Positions 1 to 10,524 of a DNA stretch of 64,000 nt are shown here, piece after piece. This stretch comes from Poritiphilus flavus (GTDB lineage: Bacteria; Bacteroidota; Bacteroidia; Flavobacteriales; Flavobacteriaceae): NCBI RefSeq assembly GCF_009901585.1, contig NZ_WXYO01000002.1, positions 28,769 through 92,768 of the forward strand, read 5' to 3'. Positions within the stretch are counted from its first letter, which is position 1. Each line of letters starts with the position of its first letter. Made by a program: the position numbers and the translations under genes. Below the pieces are notes generated by a model that worked only from the letters and a program-made list of their open reading frames with translations, ran no database searches and was not told the origin of the DNA.

Positions 1-429
1 GAAGAGATCCTCAAACTAAAACTGAAAGAACTCATACTGATACTGGCGAAAACGGATAATGCAGAGACCGTCAAGCAGATCCTGGCAGGCCTGTTCACCC
101 GGGTTGAGGTAGAGTTTAAGGCTGTAATTGAAGCGAATCTATACAATAACTTTTCTGTAGAAGAACTTTCCAAACTCACCCACCTTAGCTTGTCCTCTTT
201 TAAACGGGAATTCCAAAAACATTACGGTACTTCCCCGGCCAAGTATATCAAAGAGCAAAAACTGAAAAAGGCGGCCAAACTATTAAAGGTTACCGATCTT
301 AGGGTCTCATCCATCGCTTTCGATTGCGGTTTTTCGGATTTGGCACACTTTTCCAGGTCTTTTCAGAAGTTCCACGGGCTTTCGCCAAGTGATTTTCGAC
401 TGAACGTCAAAGACAAATCTTTGGACTGA
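1..429 (+). CDS. AraC-family transcriptional regulator, C-terminal part (5' end outside window)
   Basis: The frame is open from base 1, giving 142 visible residues of a DNA-binding regulator whose start lies left of the window. The last 95 or so residues are the double helix-turn-helix of the AraC/XylS family: a first HTH around visible residues 52-78 ('LSLSSFKREFQKHYGTSP') and a second around 101-133 with the signature 'IAFDCGFSDLAHFSRSFQ' followed by 'GLSPSDFR'. Residues 1-48 are the end of an unidentified N-terminal or linker domain. An ATG at 190 lies inside the first HTH and is not the true start. The secreted SRPBCC-like gene follows 72 bp downstream on the same strand and may be its target, which is only inference from position. 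Confidence 0.88.
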   Translation, partial: EEILKLKLKELILILAKTDNAETVKQILAGLFTRVEVEFKAVIEANLYNNFSVEELSKLTHLSLSSFKREFQKHYGTSPAKYIKEQKLKKAAKLLKVTDLRVSSIAFDCGFSDLAHFSRSFQKFHGLSPSDFRLNVKDKSLD

Positions 430-501
430 TTGTCCAAAAACTTCCGCGTTGCACGTCTCATCTTTGTAGGGTAATCCAGTGATAACCCTAAATTCAAAAA
501 A

Positions 502-1083
502 ATGACAGATGCAATTAAAAAAAACACAGTATTTCTTTTTGTTCTCACCTTCGCAACTACGGTTCAGGCACAAAAGAAAGTACAGCAATTCACGGAATCA
601 AAAGTCCTTGACGTTCCTGCGGAAAAAGTATGGGCTATTGTAGGGGAAGATTATGGAGCCATTGCCTATTCGCATCCCATGATAATGTCCTCTGACTACG
701 TCAATGGTACGCTTAAAGCTGAAGAGGGAGCTGAAAGGGTATGTACCTTCAACAAGAAAGGGACTAAGTTCGTTAAAGAAAAAATGACGAACTATCGCCC
801 AGAGGAGATGAGCTTTACCAACACTGTTTACCAGGCCGGCCGCTTTCCGGTGGACCCGGAATACACCAAAGCCATATACAAAGTAGAAGCCCTTAGCAAT
901 GGGCAGAGCAGGTTTACTTTTAGTATGCAATACAGGACCAAACCTGCATTCATGGGTGCCATGGCCAAGGGGAAATTCAAAAAAATGATCCGGGATTATT
1001 TTATTGCTGTTGAACATCACGCAAAAACCGGTGAAAAGGTGACAAAAGAAAATTTCAGGAAGATCCGTAAGAAGTATTCTTAG
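502..1083 (+). CDS. Secreted SRPBCC/polyketide-cyclase-like protein
   Basis: A 193-residue protein with an N-terminal signal peptide (hydrophobic residues 8-20, likely cleavage after VQA, residue 23) that should place it in the periplasm. The body from about residue 27 begins 'FTESKVLDVPAEKVWAIV', the usual opening of the SRPBCC (START-like, helix-grip) fold, whose members bind hydrophobic ligands in a deep cavity. The ligand cannot be told from sequence. The tail (about 160-193) is rich in Lys and Arg. It sits alone between the partial AraC regulator and a rho-independent terminator at 1107. The fold assignment rests on the N-terminal motif and overall length, so it is moderately sure; the export prediction is firmer. 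Confidence 0.75.
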   Translation: MTDAIKKNTVFLFVLTFATTVQAQKKVQQFTESKVLDVPAEKVWAIVGEDYGAIAYSHPMIMSSDYVNGTLKAEEGAERVCTFNKKGTKFVKEKMTNYRPEEMSFTNTVYQAGRFPVDPEYTKAIYKVEALSNGQSRFTFSMQYRTKPAFMGAMAKGKFKKMIRDYFIAVEHHAKTGEKVTKENFRKIRKKYS

Positions 1084-1106
1084 ATGCATTAGGCATGAAA
1101 ATTCCG

Positions 1107-1136
1107 AACCCCGGCTCCTTCAGGAACCGGGGTTTT
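1107..1136 (+). terminator. Rho-independent terminator
   Basis: An 8-bp stem AACCCCGG / CCGGGGTT (1107-1114 with 1127-1134) is followed by TTTT, 24 bp after the stop of the SRPBCC-like gene. Confidence 0.85.
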
Positions 1137-1273
1137 GCATTTATAAACCATAGTGATTTGCTCATTACACCCTAATTTTAAGCCACTTAGGCGAAGGATG
1201 GCCTTAAAAAAATCACTAAATGCCCCATATTCTGTAATTTAGCTTTAGTGAATTATTAAAGCCTTGAATTTTC

Positions 1274-2398
1274 GTGAGACCGTTATGGCTACATATCGTC
1301 ATATCCGCTCTAATTCTTTGGGTTTCGGACGGTTCTGCCCAAAATCTGGTGAAGAACCCCAGTTTCGAAGAATATGAGAAATGCCCGTCCAGTCTGGGTA
1401 ATTTTGCTTCTGATGTGGCCCATTGGAGCACGCCTACCCATGGATCTACGGATTACTTTAATTCCTGTAGCAAGGCCATGGGTACTCCTAAAAACTTTAA
1501 TGGAGAACAGCCCTCCGATTTTGGCAAAGGCTATGCCGGACTCTACCTCTATGCTCCTGACGATTACCGCGAATACATCCAGGTAGCCTTGACAGAAACC
1601 CTGAAAAAAGGTGTTTCCTACGAACTATCGTTTTACGTAAGTCTGGCCGAACGCTCGGATTACGCTGTAAAGGATTTTGGAGTTTTGTTTTCCAGGGATG
1701 AATTAGTGGTAGATATTAAGAAGACCTTATCCCGTATGCATTTGTACCGGCAGCAAGGCAATGCCTACAACAGTATGGAGATCGGATATACGAATTTCTA
1801 CAGGGATACCAAAGACTGGATACTGGTCAATACGCGTTTTGAAGCCAAGGGTACAGAAAATTACATGACCATAGGTAACTTTCAAAGGAATAACCGCACC
1901 AGGAAATTCAAGACCAAACGGGATGCCCGTAAGGGAGCCTATTATTATATTGACATGGTGGAGCTAAGGCAGATCAGGCGGAACCAGAATGATGCTGAAA
2001 CTGCTATTGCAGAACTCCCTACACAGACTCCAGATTACGAACTCGATAAGTCCATGGTCTTTGAGAATGTACTCTTCTCTTTTGATAAGTATGAGCTAAA
2101 AAGCGAAGCAAAGGAAGAACTTAGCAGGATCTATGAATACCTTAGGACCGATACTTCACTTATGATCTACATCGAAGGGCATACTGATACCAAAGGCGGT
2201 AAATCCTATAATCAAAGACTTTCGGAAAACCGCTGTCTCGCGGTTGCTGATTTCATGAAGAGTCTGGGACTGGAAGCAGACAGGTTGCGCTGGAAAGGAC
2301 TTGGGGGTTCCCGGCCAATAGCGGATAACGCCACAGAGGAGGGGAGACGGCAGAATCGCAGGGTAGAATTTGTAATCAGCAAAGCGCCGATCAGGTGA
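1274..2398 (+). CDS. OmpA-family peptidoglycan-binding protein
   Basis: A 374-residue exported protein. The start is GTG; an in-frame TGA at 1265-1267 leaves no upstream alternative. Signal peptide residues 1-22 end 'DGSA' before Gln23. The mature N-terminus 'NLVKNPSFEEYEKCP' opens a domain of about 210 residues that looks like a beta-sandwich found in other Bacteroidota OmpA-like proteins; I cannot name it. The C-terminal 110 residues are an OmpA_C domain: 'FENVLFSFDKYELK', 'EGHTDTKGG', 'NQRLSENRCLAVADF' and 'EGRRQNRRVEF'. Such domains bind peptidoglycan diaminopimelate and tie the outer membrane or a surface protein to the wall. A TAGCTTTA -7-like element lies at 1240-1247. It appears to be a single-gene unit. 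Confidence 0.88.
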   Translation: MRPLWLHIVISALILWVSDGSAQNLVKNPSFEEYEKCPSSLGNFASDVAHWSTPTHGSTDYFNSCSKAMGTPKNFNGEQPSDFGKGYAGLYLYAPDDYREYIQVALTETLKKGVSYELSFYVSLAERSDYAVKDFGVLFSRDELVVDIKKTLSRMHLYRQQGNAYNSMEIGYTNFYRDTKDWILVNTRFEAKGTENYMTIGNFQRNNRTRKFKTKRDARKGAYYYIDMVELRQIRRNQNDAETAIAELPTQTPDYELDKSMVFENVLFSFDKYELKSEAKEELSRIYEYLRTDTSLMIYIEGHTDTKGGKSYNQRLSENRCLAVADFMKSLGLEADRLRWKGLGGSRPIADNATEEGRRQNRRVEFVISKAPIR

Positions 2399-2422
2399 TC
2401 CCCTTTGCCAGTTCAAAATAAT

Positions 2423-2430
2423 TATATTTG
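2423..2430 (+). promoter_or_regulatory. Candidate -7 promoter element of the amidohydrolase gene
   Basis: TATATTTG matches the Bacteroidota -7 consensus TAnnTTTG. It lies 64 bp before the preferred ATG at 2494, which argues against a TTG start at 2428 inside the element. No clear -33 TTG is at the expected distance. Confidence 0.5.
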
Positions 2431-2493
2431 TTGGCTATCCGTTCTTTCAGGCCTATTGCGGCCGCGGAGAACACACGAAGAACCCTTATAGTA

Positions 2494-4113
2494 ATGAAAA
2501 AATTCCTGTTCCTGATCATCCTTATTTGTCTAGGATGTGAATACTCCAAAGAAACGGTAGATATGATCGTCCTAAATGCCAATATCTATACCGTTGACGA
2601 CAACTTCAGCAAAGCGGAATCCTTTGCTGTAAAGGATGGAAAGTTTGTCGCCGTGGGTACTGAAAACCTCATAACCGAAAAGTATAGCTCTGAAACCGTA
2701 GTGGATGCTGATGGTAAGACCATCATTCCAGGTATTATAGACGCGCACTGTCATTTCTACGGATTGGGATTAAATCAACAAGTTGTGGACCTGGTCGGCA
2801 CGGAGAGCTATGAAGAAGTTTTGGAGCTGGTAAAGGCCTTTCAGGAACAAAATCCCAGTAGCTTTATCCGGGGCAGGGGATGGGACCAGAATGATTGGGA
2901 GATCAAAGAATTCCCTACCAGGAAGGAATTGGACGAGCTTTTTCCGGATATACCGGTGGCTTTGGAGAGGGTAGACGGGCATGCGTTTTTGGTAAATCAA
3001 AAGGCCCTGGATTTGGCGGGCATTGATGGGCAAACTCAAGTTGAGGGAGGAGAGATTGTCAAAGAAGCGGGGCAGCCCACCGGAGTACTCGTAGACAGCC
3101 CGATGAACCTTGTTGAAGCGACCATGCCCCCACCCAGCCGGGCAGAGCAGATCCAGGCGCTGAAAGCGGCTCAGAAGATCTGTTTTGACTATGGCCTCAC
3201 CACGGTGAATGACGCTGGATTGGATCGCTCGGTCATAGAGTTGATAGACAGTTTACAACAGGCTGGTGAATTGTCTATCAGAGTTTACGCGATGATCAGC
3301 AATAGAAAAGAAAACCTGGACTATTACCTGGATAAAGGTGTCCGTAAAACGGAAAAACTGCACGTAGGCTCCGTCAAGGTGTATGCGGACGGTGCTTTGG
3401 GCTCACGCGGAGCAGCTTTGAAAGAGCCTTATTCCGATCATCCCGGTCATTTCGGCGCTATGATCACTCCTGCCGAAGACATGGAGGAACTAGCCATGCG
3501 TATAGCCGCCTCTGAGTATCAAATGAATACACATGCCATAGGGGACTCTGCAAATGTCGCTGTCCTCAGAGCGTATCAAAAGGCCCTGGAAAACAAAACG
3601 GACAGAAGATGGAAAGTGGAGCACGCCCAGGTGATCAGTCCCAAAGATTTTGAATTCTTCAAACAGGGTATCATTCCTTCGGTACAACCTACCCATGCCA
3701 CCAGCGATATGTATTGGGCGGAAGACCGTCTGGGAGAAGATAGGATTAAAGGCGCTTACGCTTTCAGAACACTACTTCATGCAGCCGGATTGGTGGCCCT
3801 GGGAACGGATTTTCCAGTAGAAGAGGTAAGCCCTTTTCTCACCTTTTACGCTGCAGTAGCCCGAAAGGACCTCGAAAATTACCCCGAAGGTGGCTTTATG
3901 CCGGAAGAAGTATTGTCCAGGGAGGAAACCTTAAAGGGAATGACCATTTGGGCTGCCTACTCCAACTTCGAAGAAAACGAAAAAGGCAGTATAGAGCCAG
4001 GTAAATTCGCTGACTTTGTGGTCCTAAGTGAGGATATTATGAGTATTCGGGACGAGGACATTCCCAACGTTCAGGCCGAGCAGGTCTACATAGATGGCCG
4101 GATCGCTGAATAA
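2494..4113 (+). CDS. Amidohydrolase family (YtcJ-like, Amidohydro_3) lipoprotein
   Basis: A 539-residue metal-dependent hydrolase of the amidohydrolase superfamily, likely on the periplasmic side. I chose ATG 2494 because it opens a lipoprotein-like leader with 'LGC' at Cys15; the open frame extends to a TTG at 2428 that sits in the promoter. Metal-site motifs appear in order: the HxH motif in 'GIIDAHCHFYGLG', 'YADGALGSRGA', 'NTHAIGDSANVAVL', 'KVEHAQVISPKD' and 'ALGTDFPVEEV'. This is the layout of the YtcJ/N-substituted formamide deformylase group. Its substrate cannot be inferred, as members act on varied amides. It stands alone and converges on the DUF2911 gene. Confidence 0.88.
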   Translation: MKKFLFLIILICLGCEYSKETVDMIVLNANIYTVDDNFSKAESFAVKDGKFVAVGTENLITEKYSSETVVDADGKTIIPGIIDAHCHFYGLGLNQQVVDLVGTESYEEVLELVKAFQEQNPSSFIRGRGWDQNDWEIKEFPTRKELDELFPDIPVALERVDGHAFLVNQKALDLAGIDGQTQVEGGEIVKEAGQPTGVLVDSPMNLVEATMPPPSRAEQIQALKAAQKICFDYGLTTVNDAGLDRSVIELIDSLQQAGELSIRVYAMISNRKENLDYYLDKGVRKTEKLHVGSVKVYADGALGSRGAALKEPYSDHPGHFGAMITPAEDMEELAMRIAASEYQMNTHAIGDSANVAVLRAYQKALENKTDRRWKVEHAQVISPKDFEFFKQGIIPSVQPTHATSDMYWAEDRLGEDRIKGAYAFRTLLHAAGLVALGTDFPVEEVSPFLTFYAAVARKDLENYPEGGFMPEEVLSREETLKGMTIWAAYSNFEENEKGSIEPGKFADFVVLSEDIMSIRDEDIPNVQAEQVYIDGRIAE

Positions 4114-4125
4114 GATTATAATAAC

Positions 4126-4154
4126 AAAAAAACCAGGAAGTAAGTACTTCCTGG
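4126..4154 (-). terminator. Terminator of the DUF2911 gene, between convergent genes
   Basis: A 10-bp perfect stem (CCAGGAAGTA / TACTTCCTGG, 4133-4142 with 4145-4154) is followed on the minus strand by a run of seven T. It mainly serves the minus-strand gene; the plus side has only a weak T tract. Confidence 0.8.
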
Positions 4155-4182
4155 CTCATTTCATTTCTGTTTAGAAGGTATG

Positions 4183-4722
4183 CTAAAATGATATTGGGAG
4201 TGCGACCCTTGTGGTGCCCCATCCCATGATCATATGTACACCGCCATCCACTTCCTTATAGGCGATGGAAAAGGCCTCCAACGATTTGTTTCCTTCACTT
4301 ACTTTGGCCTTTACCCTTGCAACATCAGCAGATTCGTCGTAAGAATAGGCTCCCCATTGGTTGAGTTTGCTGTTTAGAATTACAGTCCACTCTCCATCAC
4401 CTGGAATAGTAAACAGGGAATAGGTCCCGGCCTTTACAGCCTGCCCGCCTACGGTTGCATCCTTATACAAGGTAATCTCAACAGCCTCGTTGGCTCCGGT
4501 TCTCCAAACCTTACCTGCAGGTGCCAGATCCGCCATAGAACGTCCTTTTAATTGAGGTCTGCTGTAGATGACCCGGACACTTTTGTCCGAGATACGACCG
4601 CTGGATGGGTAGGAAGCAATGTCCGCAGGGCTCTTGTCCAGACCGCTAAAATCCTGAGCTGAAAGTTGAGTTGTGAATACCATAGCAAATACCATGGTTG
4701 CTAGTGTCAATAATTTCTTCAT
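4183..4722 (-). CDS. DUF2911 domain-containing periplasmic protein
   Basis: A 179-residue exported protein with a clear signal peptide (residues 1-22, cut 'LSA|Q'). The body matches the DUF2911 family typical of Bacteroidota: 'VRVIYSRPQLKGRSMADL', 'GKVWRTGANEAVEITLYK', 'AGTYSLFTIPGDGEWTVI' and 'NQWGAYSYDESADVARV'. The function of this family is unknown. The full family length is present. The gene is monocistronic, converging on the amidohydrolase gene and divergent from asnB across a 243-bp AT-rich gap. Confidence 0.9.
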   Translation of the reverse strand: MKKLLTLATMVFAMVFTTQLSAQDFSGLDKSPADIASYPSSGRISDKSVRVIYSRPQLKGRSMADLAPAGKVWRTGANEAVEITLYKDATVGGQAVKAGTYSLFTIPGDGEWTVILNSKLNQWGAYSYDESADVARVKAKVSEGNKSLEAFSIAYKEVDGGVHMIMGWGTTRVALPISF

Positions 4723-4912
4723 GATAGTGATTGTTTAATATTCGCTAAAGCTAAATGCTTTTTCAATGCTTGGTTTATAAAAAGTCGTTAAAATTTCCTG
4801 AGCTTACATAATTCGGATTATTAAGAGTTTATTGGCGCTATAAATTACAATACTAATCTAATATTGAAATATATGTTATAATTTATAACTATATGTTCTA
4901 TTTATATTTGTT

Positions 4913-4920
4913 AATTGAAA
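4913..4920 (+). promoter_or_regulatory. Candidate -7 promoter element of asnB
   Basis: TATATTTG matches TAnnTTTG and lies 45 bp before the asnB ATG, within an AT-rich stretch shared with the divergent DUF2911 gene. Confidence 0.6.
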
Positions 4921-4965
4921 GTTTCTAAACAACTTTGTATTCTTAACTGATAAATTAAACTATTT

Positions 4966-6636
4966 ATGTGTGGAATTGTATGTGCGTTTGATGTAAAGGA
5001 AAGCACCGAGATTTTACGTCCCAGATTATTGGAAATGTCCAAAAAACTAAGGCATAGAGGGCCGGACTGGAGTGGTATTTACGCCGATGAAAAGGCGGTT
5101 TTGGCTCATGAAAGACTTGCGATAGTAGATCCCGCCTCAGGGAAGCAACCTTTGTTCAGCCAGGACGGAAAGCTGGTATTGGCAGCTAACGGTGAAATTT
5201 ATAACCACAGGGAATTGCGAAAGCAATTTGAAGGCCGGTATGAGTTCCGTACGGAGTCTGACTGTGAAGTGATACTTGCGCTCTATAAGGAAAAAGGTCC
5301 TGAATTCGTTGATGAGATGAACGGAATTTTCGGTTTTGCTATCTACGATTCAGAGAAAGAAGAATATTTTATTGCCAGAGACCATATGGGGATTATCCCG
5401 CTTTATATGGGCTGGGATAAGCACGGTACCTTTTATGTGGCTTCAGAATTGAAAGCATTGGAAGGGACCTGTTCAAAAATTGAATTGTTTCCCCCCGGGC
5501 ACTATTTGCATAGTGCTGAAGGCGAATTAAAGAAATGGTACAGCCGCGACTGGATGGAATATGAGGCCGTTAAGGAAAACGAGACCAGTATACGGGAGAT
5601 ACGAGAGGCCCTGGAGGCCGCGGTTCACAGACAATTGATGTCTGATGTGCCTTATGGGGTGCTGCTTTCCGGTGGTCTTGACTCCTCGGTCACCTCCGCC
5701 ATCGCAAAGAAATATTCGCAAATGCGTATTGAGTCCGGTGACACCAAGGAAGCCTGGTGGCCTCAGTTGCATTCCTTTTCTGTAGGGTTGGAAGGGTCTC
5801 CCGATCTTGAAGCCGCTCAGAGAGTGGCAGACCATATCGGTACCATACACCACGAGATCAAGTTTACGATTCAGGAAGGCCTTGATGCGATCAGGGATGT
5901 GATCTACAACCTGGAAACCTATGATATCACTACCGTAAGAGCCTCTACACCCATGTATCTTATGGCCAGGGTAATTAAGTCCATGGGCATAAAAATGGTA
6001 CTGTCAGGGGAAGGTGCGGATGAATTGTTTGGAGGGTATTTATATTTCCATAAAGCCCCCAGCGCAAAGGATTTTCACGAAGAAACAGTCCGTAAACTGA
6101 GCAAATTGCATATGTACGATTGTTTACGTGCCAATAAGTCATTAGCGGCATGGGGAATAGAAGGGCGTGTGCCATTTCTGGATAAAGAGTTTATCGATGT
6201 GGCCATGCGGATAAACCCAAAGGACAAACTGATCAATGGTGAACGTATGGAGAAATGGGTCGTAAGGAAGGCTTTTGAAGATTACCTGCCCGAAAGCGTT
6301 GCCTGGAGGCAGAAGGAGCAGTTCTCTGATGGAGTGGGATACAGTTGGATAGATACACTGAAACAGCTTGTAGAAGAGAAAGTAACCGATGAACAATTGG
6401 CCAATGCTAAATTCCGCTTCCCCTTGCAGACCCCAACCTCCAAGGAAGAATACTATTACCGGTCTATTTTTGAGGGGCATTTCCCTTCAGATGCAGCCGC
6501 TTTAAGCGTTCCTCAGGAAGCTTCTGTGGCCTGTAGCACCCAGATAGCTCTGGAATGGGATGAGGCCTTTAAGAACATGAATGACCCTTCAGGAAGGGCT
6601 GTCGCGTTCGTTCACGAAGATGCTTACGAAAAATAA
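4966..6636 (+). CDS. asnB: Asparagine synthetase B (glutamine-hydrolysing)
   Basis: A 556-residue cytoplasmic enzyme that makes asparagine from aspartate, ATP and glutamine. The N-terminal class-II glutaminase domain begins 'MCGIVCAFDV', where Cys2 becomes the nucleophile after Met removal, followed by 'KLRHRGPDWSG', 'HERLAIVDP' and 'NGEIYNHRELR'. The C-terminal synthetase domain carries the ATP pyrophosphatase loop 'LLSGGLDSSVTSAI' near residue 233 and 'LSGEGADELFGGY' near 346. The length is normal for the Bacteroidota enzyme. It is transcribed alone, with a TAnnTTTG promoter upstream and two hairpin terminators downstream. Confidence 0.97.
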   Translation: MCGIVCAFDVKESTEILRPRLLEMSKKLRHRGPDWSGIYADEKAVLAHERLAIVDPASGKQPLFSQDGKLVLAANGEIYNHRELRKQFEGRYEFRTESDCEVILALYKEKGPEFVDEMNGIFGFAIYDSEKEEYFIARDHMGIIPLYMGWDKHGTFYVASELKALEGTCSKIELFPPGHYLHSAEGELKKWYSRDWMEYEAVKENETSIREIREALEAAVHRQLMSDVPYGVLLSGGLDSSVTSAIAKKYSQMRIESGDTKEAWWPQLHSFSVGLEGSPDLEAAQRVADHIGTIHHEIKFTIQEGLDAIRDVIYNLETYDITTVRASTPMYLMARVIKSMGIKMVLSGEGADELFGGYLYFHKAPSAKDFHEETVRKLSKLHMYDCLRANKSLAAWGIEGRVPFLDKEFIDVAMRINPKDKLINGERMEKWVVRKAFEDYLPESVAWRQKEQFSDGVGYSWIDTLKQLVEEKVTDEQLANAKFRFPLQTPTSKEEYYYRSIFEGHFPSDAAALSVPQEASVACSTQIALEWDEAFKNMNDPSGRAVAFVHEDAYEK

Positions 6637-6652
6637 CTTTTGAGATTCTGTT

Positions 6653-6683
6653 GCCTGCCACAGTAAAGGCAGGTTTGTTTTTA
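6653..6683 (+). terminator. First terminator after asnB
   Basis: A stem CCTGCC / GGCAGG (6654-6659 with 6668-6673) is followed by a T-rich tract, 17 bp after the asnB stop. Confidence 0.7.
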
Positions 6684-6700
6684 TTTTAATTAGTCCGTAA

Positions 6701-6729
6701 GAAGCACCGTTATTTCGGTGCTTCTTTTG
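6701..6729 (+). terminator. Second hairpin terminator after asnB
   Basis: A 9-bp perfect stem GAAGCACCG / CGGTGCTTC (6701-6709 with 6716-6724) is followed by TTTTG. Together with the previous hairpin and the gyrB promoter it accounts for the 335-bp gap 6637-6971; I see no gene in that gap. Confidence 0.75.
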
Positions 6730-6922
6730 TTTGGGATAACGTGGCGGCCGGTATCTGAGAGGCAACTAAAAGAGGTCGTTTCCAGGCCTTATTCAGATAG
6801 CGGATTTAACTGAAAATAAGACGATTTTGGCACTGTATTTGAACTGTATATTTTCCACAATTTTTGTTAATAACTTCAATGCTAAAAAAGTCCTAAAAAC
6901 CTATATTCCATGGGGTATTGGT

Positions 6923-6930
6923 TATATTTG
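6923..6930 (+). promoter_or_regulatory. Candidate -7 promoter element of gyrB
   Basis: TATATTTG matches TAnnTTTG, 41 bp before the gyrB ATG. No clear TTG is at the -33 distance. Confidence 0.55.
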
Positions 6931-6965
6931 TAGGATGCCAAAAAACGAAGCAAGAACAACTTTGA

Positions 6966-8912
<1,947 letters not shown>

Positions 8913-8931
8913 GAATCTATACTTATACAAC

Positions 8932-8962
8932 AAAAACCCTGACCGTACGTCAGGGTTTTTTA
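8932..8962 (+). terminator. Rho-independent terminator after gyrB
   Basis: A 12-bp perfect stem AAAAACCCTGAC / GTCAGGGTTTTT (8932-8943 with 8949-8960), 5-nt loop, T tract. Confidence 0.92.
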
Positions 8963-8985
8963 GTTTTATACAAAAATTCTTACAC

Positions 8986-9987
8986 ATGAAACGCATAACT
9001 TTTCTACTGGCGATTTTTTTGGGTACCCTTTCATGGGCACAATCTAACATTAACGATCTCTTAGCCGCGGGTATTGACGATGCTCAACGCTTTACGAATG
9101 ACTATCTCGCCCCGGTTTCCGAAGGCGCTATTTATAGCATTTCAGGTAGCTGGTATAATACCGCAGATGCAAAACCCTTAGGAGGATTTGAAATTTCGAT
9201 CATTGGGAACCTCACTGGGTTTAAAAATAAAGATGATAAGAAGGCTTTTACCCTGAATACCGCAGACTACGAAAACCTGCAATTTACAGACGGTAGTACC
9301 TCTAAATTGGTCTCTACTGCCCTGGGTGATATTGAGGGTATAAATGTTGTTGTAACCGATGGAAACGTATTCAGTGAAACTTTTGAACTGCCAAGCGGAT
9401 TGGCGTCGGAAGACTTTAATTTTCTTCCCTCGGGCTATTTGCAGGCCAGTGTAGGCCTTATAAAAGGAACTGAGCTAAAGGCAAGGTTCCTGCCAAAGAT
9501 CAATACAGACGATGCTTCTATCAGCCTTTACGGTTTTGGTATTCAACATGATTTTACCAAACACCTGCCTGCGGATAAAGTATTACCAGTAGCTATTTCA
9601 GCAGTAATCGGCTACACCCATTTCGATGCGTCCTACGACTTTACGGATACCTCTGTAGTTGCAGGCCAGGATCAGCGTCTGGAAATGGATATAAACAGCT
9701 GGGTATTCCAGGCAGTGGTCTCTACGCGCTTGCCTGTGATAAACTTTTACGGCGGACTGGGATACCTTACCGGAAAGTCCGAAACCAATGTTTTAGGAAC
9801 CTATGTGGTTACCTCAGGACCATTTCAGACTACATATACTGACCCCTTTAGTGTAAGCGCCAATGCCAGTGGAGTAACCGCCAACATTGGAACCAAATTG
9901 AAGTTAGGCTTCTTCAGGCTACATGCGGATTATACCATAGCGGAATTCAACAATCTGTCTGTAGGTGTCAATTTCGGGTTTAGGTAG
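8986..9987 (+). CDS. Exported DUF6588-like protein, predicted outer-membrane beta-barrel
   Basis: 333 residues from ATG 8986, which opens a clean signal peptide (residues 1-19, 'LSWA|Q'). The frame runs further back to 8845, but that would overlap gyrB and its terminator. Alternating hydrophobic strands from about residue 150 and a C-terminal 'FNNLSVGVNFGFR' ending in an aromatic-Arg pair suggest an outer-membrane barrel. Overall it resembles the DUF6588 proteins of Flavobacteriia, of unknown function; I recall that family rather than having searched it. It lies between the gyrB terminator and a strong terminator of its own. Confidence 0.72.
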   Translation: MKRITFLLAIFLGTLSWAQSNINDLLAAGIDDAQRFTNDYLAPVSEGAIYSISGSWYNTADAKPLGGFEISIIGNLTGFKNKDDKKAFTLNTADYENLQFTDGSTSKLVSTALGDIEGINVVVTDGNVFSETFELPSGLASEDFNFLPSGYLQASVGLIKGTELKARFLPKINTDDASISLYGFGIQHDFTKHLPADKVLPVAISAVIGYTHFDASYDFTDTSVVAGQDQRLEMDINSWVFQAVVSTRLPVINFYGGLGYLTGKSETNVLGTYVVTSGPFQTTYTDPFSVSANASGVTANIGTKLKLGFFRLHADYTIAEFNNLSVGVNFGFR

Positions 9988-10018
9988 AACAGAAAAATAG
10001 CAAATACGATATAAAATG

Positions 10019-10048
10019 GCCGCTTTTTCAGGAAGGCGGCTTTTTTTT
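10019..10048 (+). terminator. Rho-independent terminator
   Basis: A stem GCCGC / GCGGC (10019-10023 with 10036-10040) runs directly into eight T, 31 bp after the predicted outer-membrane protein. Confidence 0.85.
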
Positions 10049-10052
10049 GTGC

Positions 10053-10320
10053 CCCTATGCTACCGCCAGTCTGTGACTGGTGGTTTTTCTCTTTGTAGGT
10101 TTGGAATTACCACGAGATGCCCTACACTACCGCCAGTCTGTGACTAGTGGTTTCTCTTTTTGTAAGTTTGGAATTACCACGAGATGCCCTACGCTACCGC
10201 CAGTCTGTGACTGGTGGTTTTTCTCTTTGTAGGTTAGGAATTACCACGAGATGCCCTACACTACCGCCAGTCTGTGACTGGTGGTTTCTCTCTTTGTAGG
10301 GTTTTAATTACCACGAGATG
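10053..10320. repeat. Four tandem 67-bp repeats, each with a REP-like palindrome
   Basis: Units begin at 10053, 10120, 10187 and 10254 and are exactly 67 bp each. Each starts CCCTAYRCTACCGCC, contains the inverted repeat ACCGCCAGTC-TGT-GACTGGTGGT (one copy has GACTAGTGGT), continues through a T/C-rich stretch and ends ATTACCACGAGATG. Copies differ at only a few positions. Just after the array, GGCGGTAG (10327-10334) is an inverted copy of the unit's CTACCGCC, so the block is bounded by the same palindrome half. This resembles BIME/REP arrays mobilised by RAYT (IS200-like) transposases; no such transposase is in the window. There are no spacers, so it is not CRISPR. Confidence 0.9.
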
Positions 10321-10351
10321 CAATTTGGCGGTAGTCAGGGTTGTTTTTGGC

Positions 10352-10388
10352 GCGGATTACACCTTGTCCGCCTCTGGCGGAAATCCGC
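10352..10388. repeat. Nested hairpin, REP-like
   Basis: An outer stem GCGGATT / AATCCGC (10352-10358 with 10382-10388) encloses an inner stem TCCGCC / GGCGGA (10367-10372 with 10376-10381), leaving an 8-nt one-sided bulge. It has no T tract, so it is not a typical terminator. Between it and 10460 I see nothing recognisable. Confidence 0.7.
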
Positions 10389-10460
10389 ACTATCCAGGTT
10401 ATGAATGTTTACAGTGCTAGTTTTTAAAAGGTTTGCAGGGATTCCTCTAAAAGGGGATCA

Positions 10461-10496
10461 AAAAAAAACAGCCTTTCATAGCAAAGGCTGTTTTTC
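10461..10496. terminator. Bidirectional terminator
   Basis: A 10-bp stem AACAGCCTTT / AAAGGCTGTT (10467-10476 with 10483-10492) is flanked by an A run on the left and T on the right. It can end the minus-strand lipoprotein gene whose stop lies at 10525. Confidence 0.85.
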
Positions 10497-10524
10497 GTAA
10501 CTATATGGAAAAAATAAGGGGATT

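Noticed and set aside
598..1089. 163-codon minus-strand frame
   Set aside because: Antisense shadow of the SRPBCC-like gene with no promoter or motif of its own.
10053..10320. Possible CRISPR array
   Set aside because: The four 67-bp units are contiguous with no unique spacers and each contains a long palindrome; no cas gene is present.
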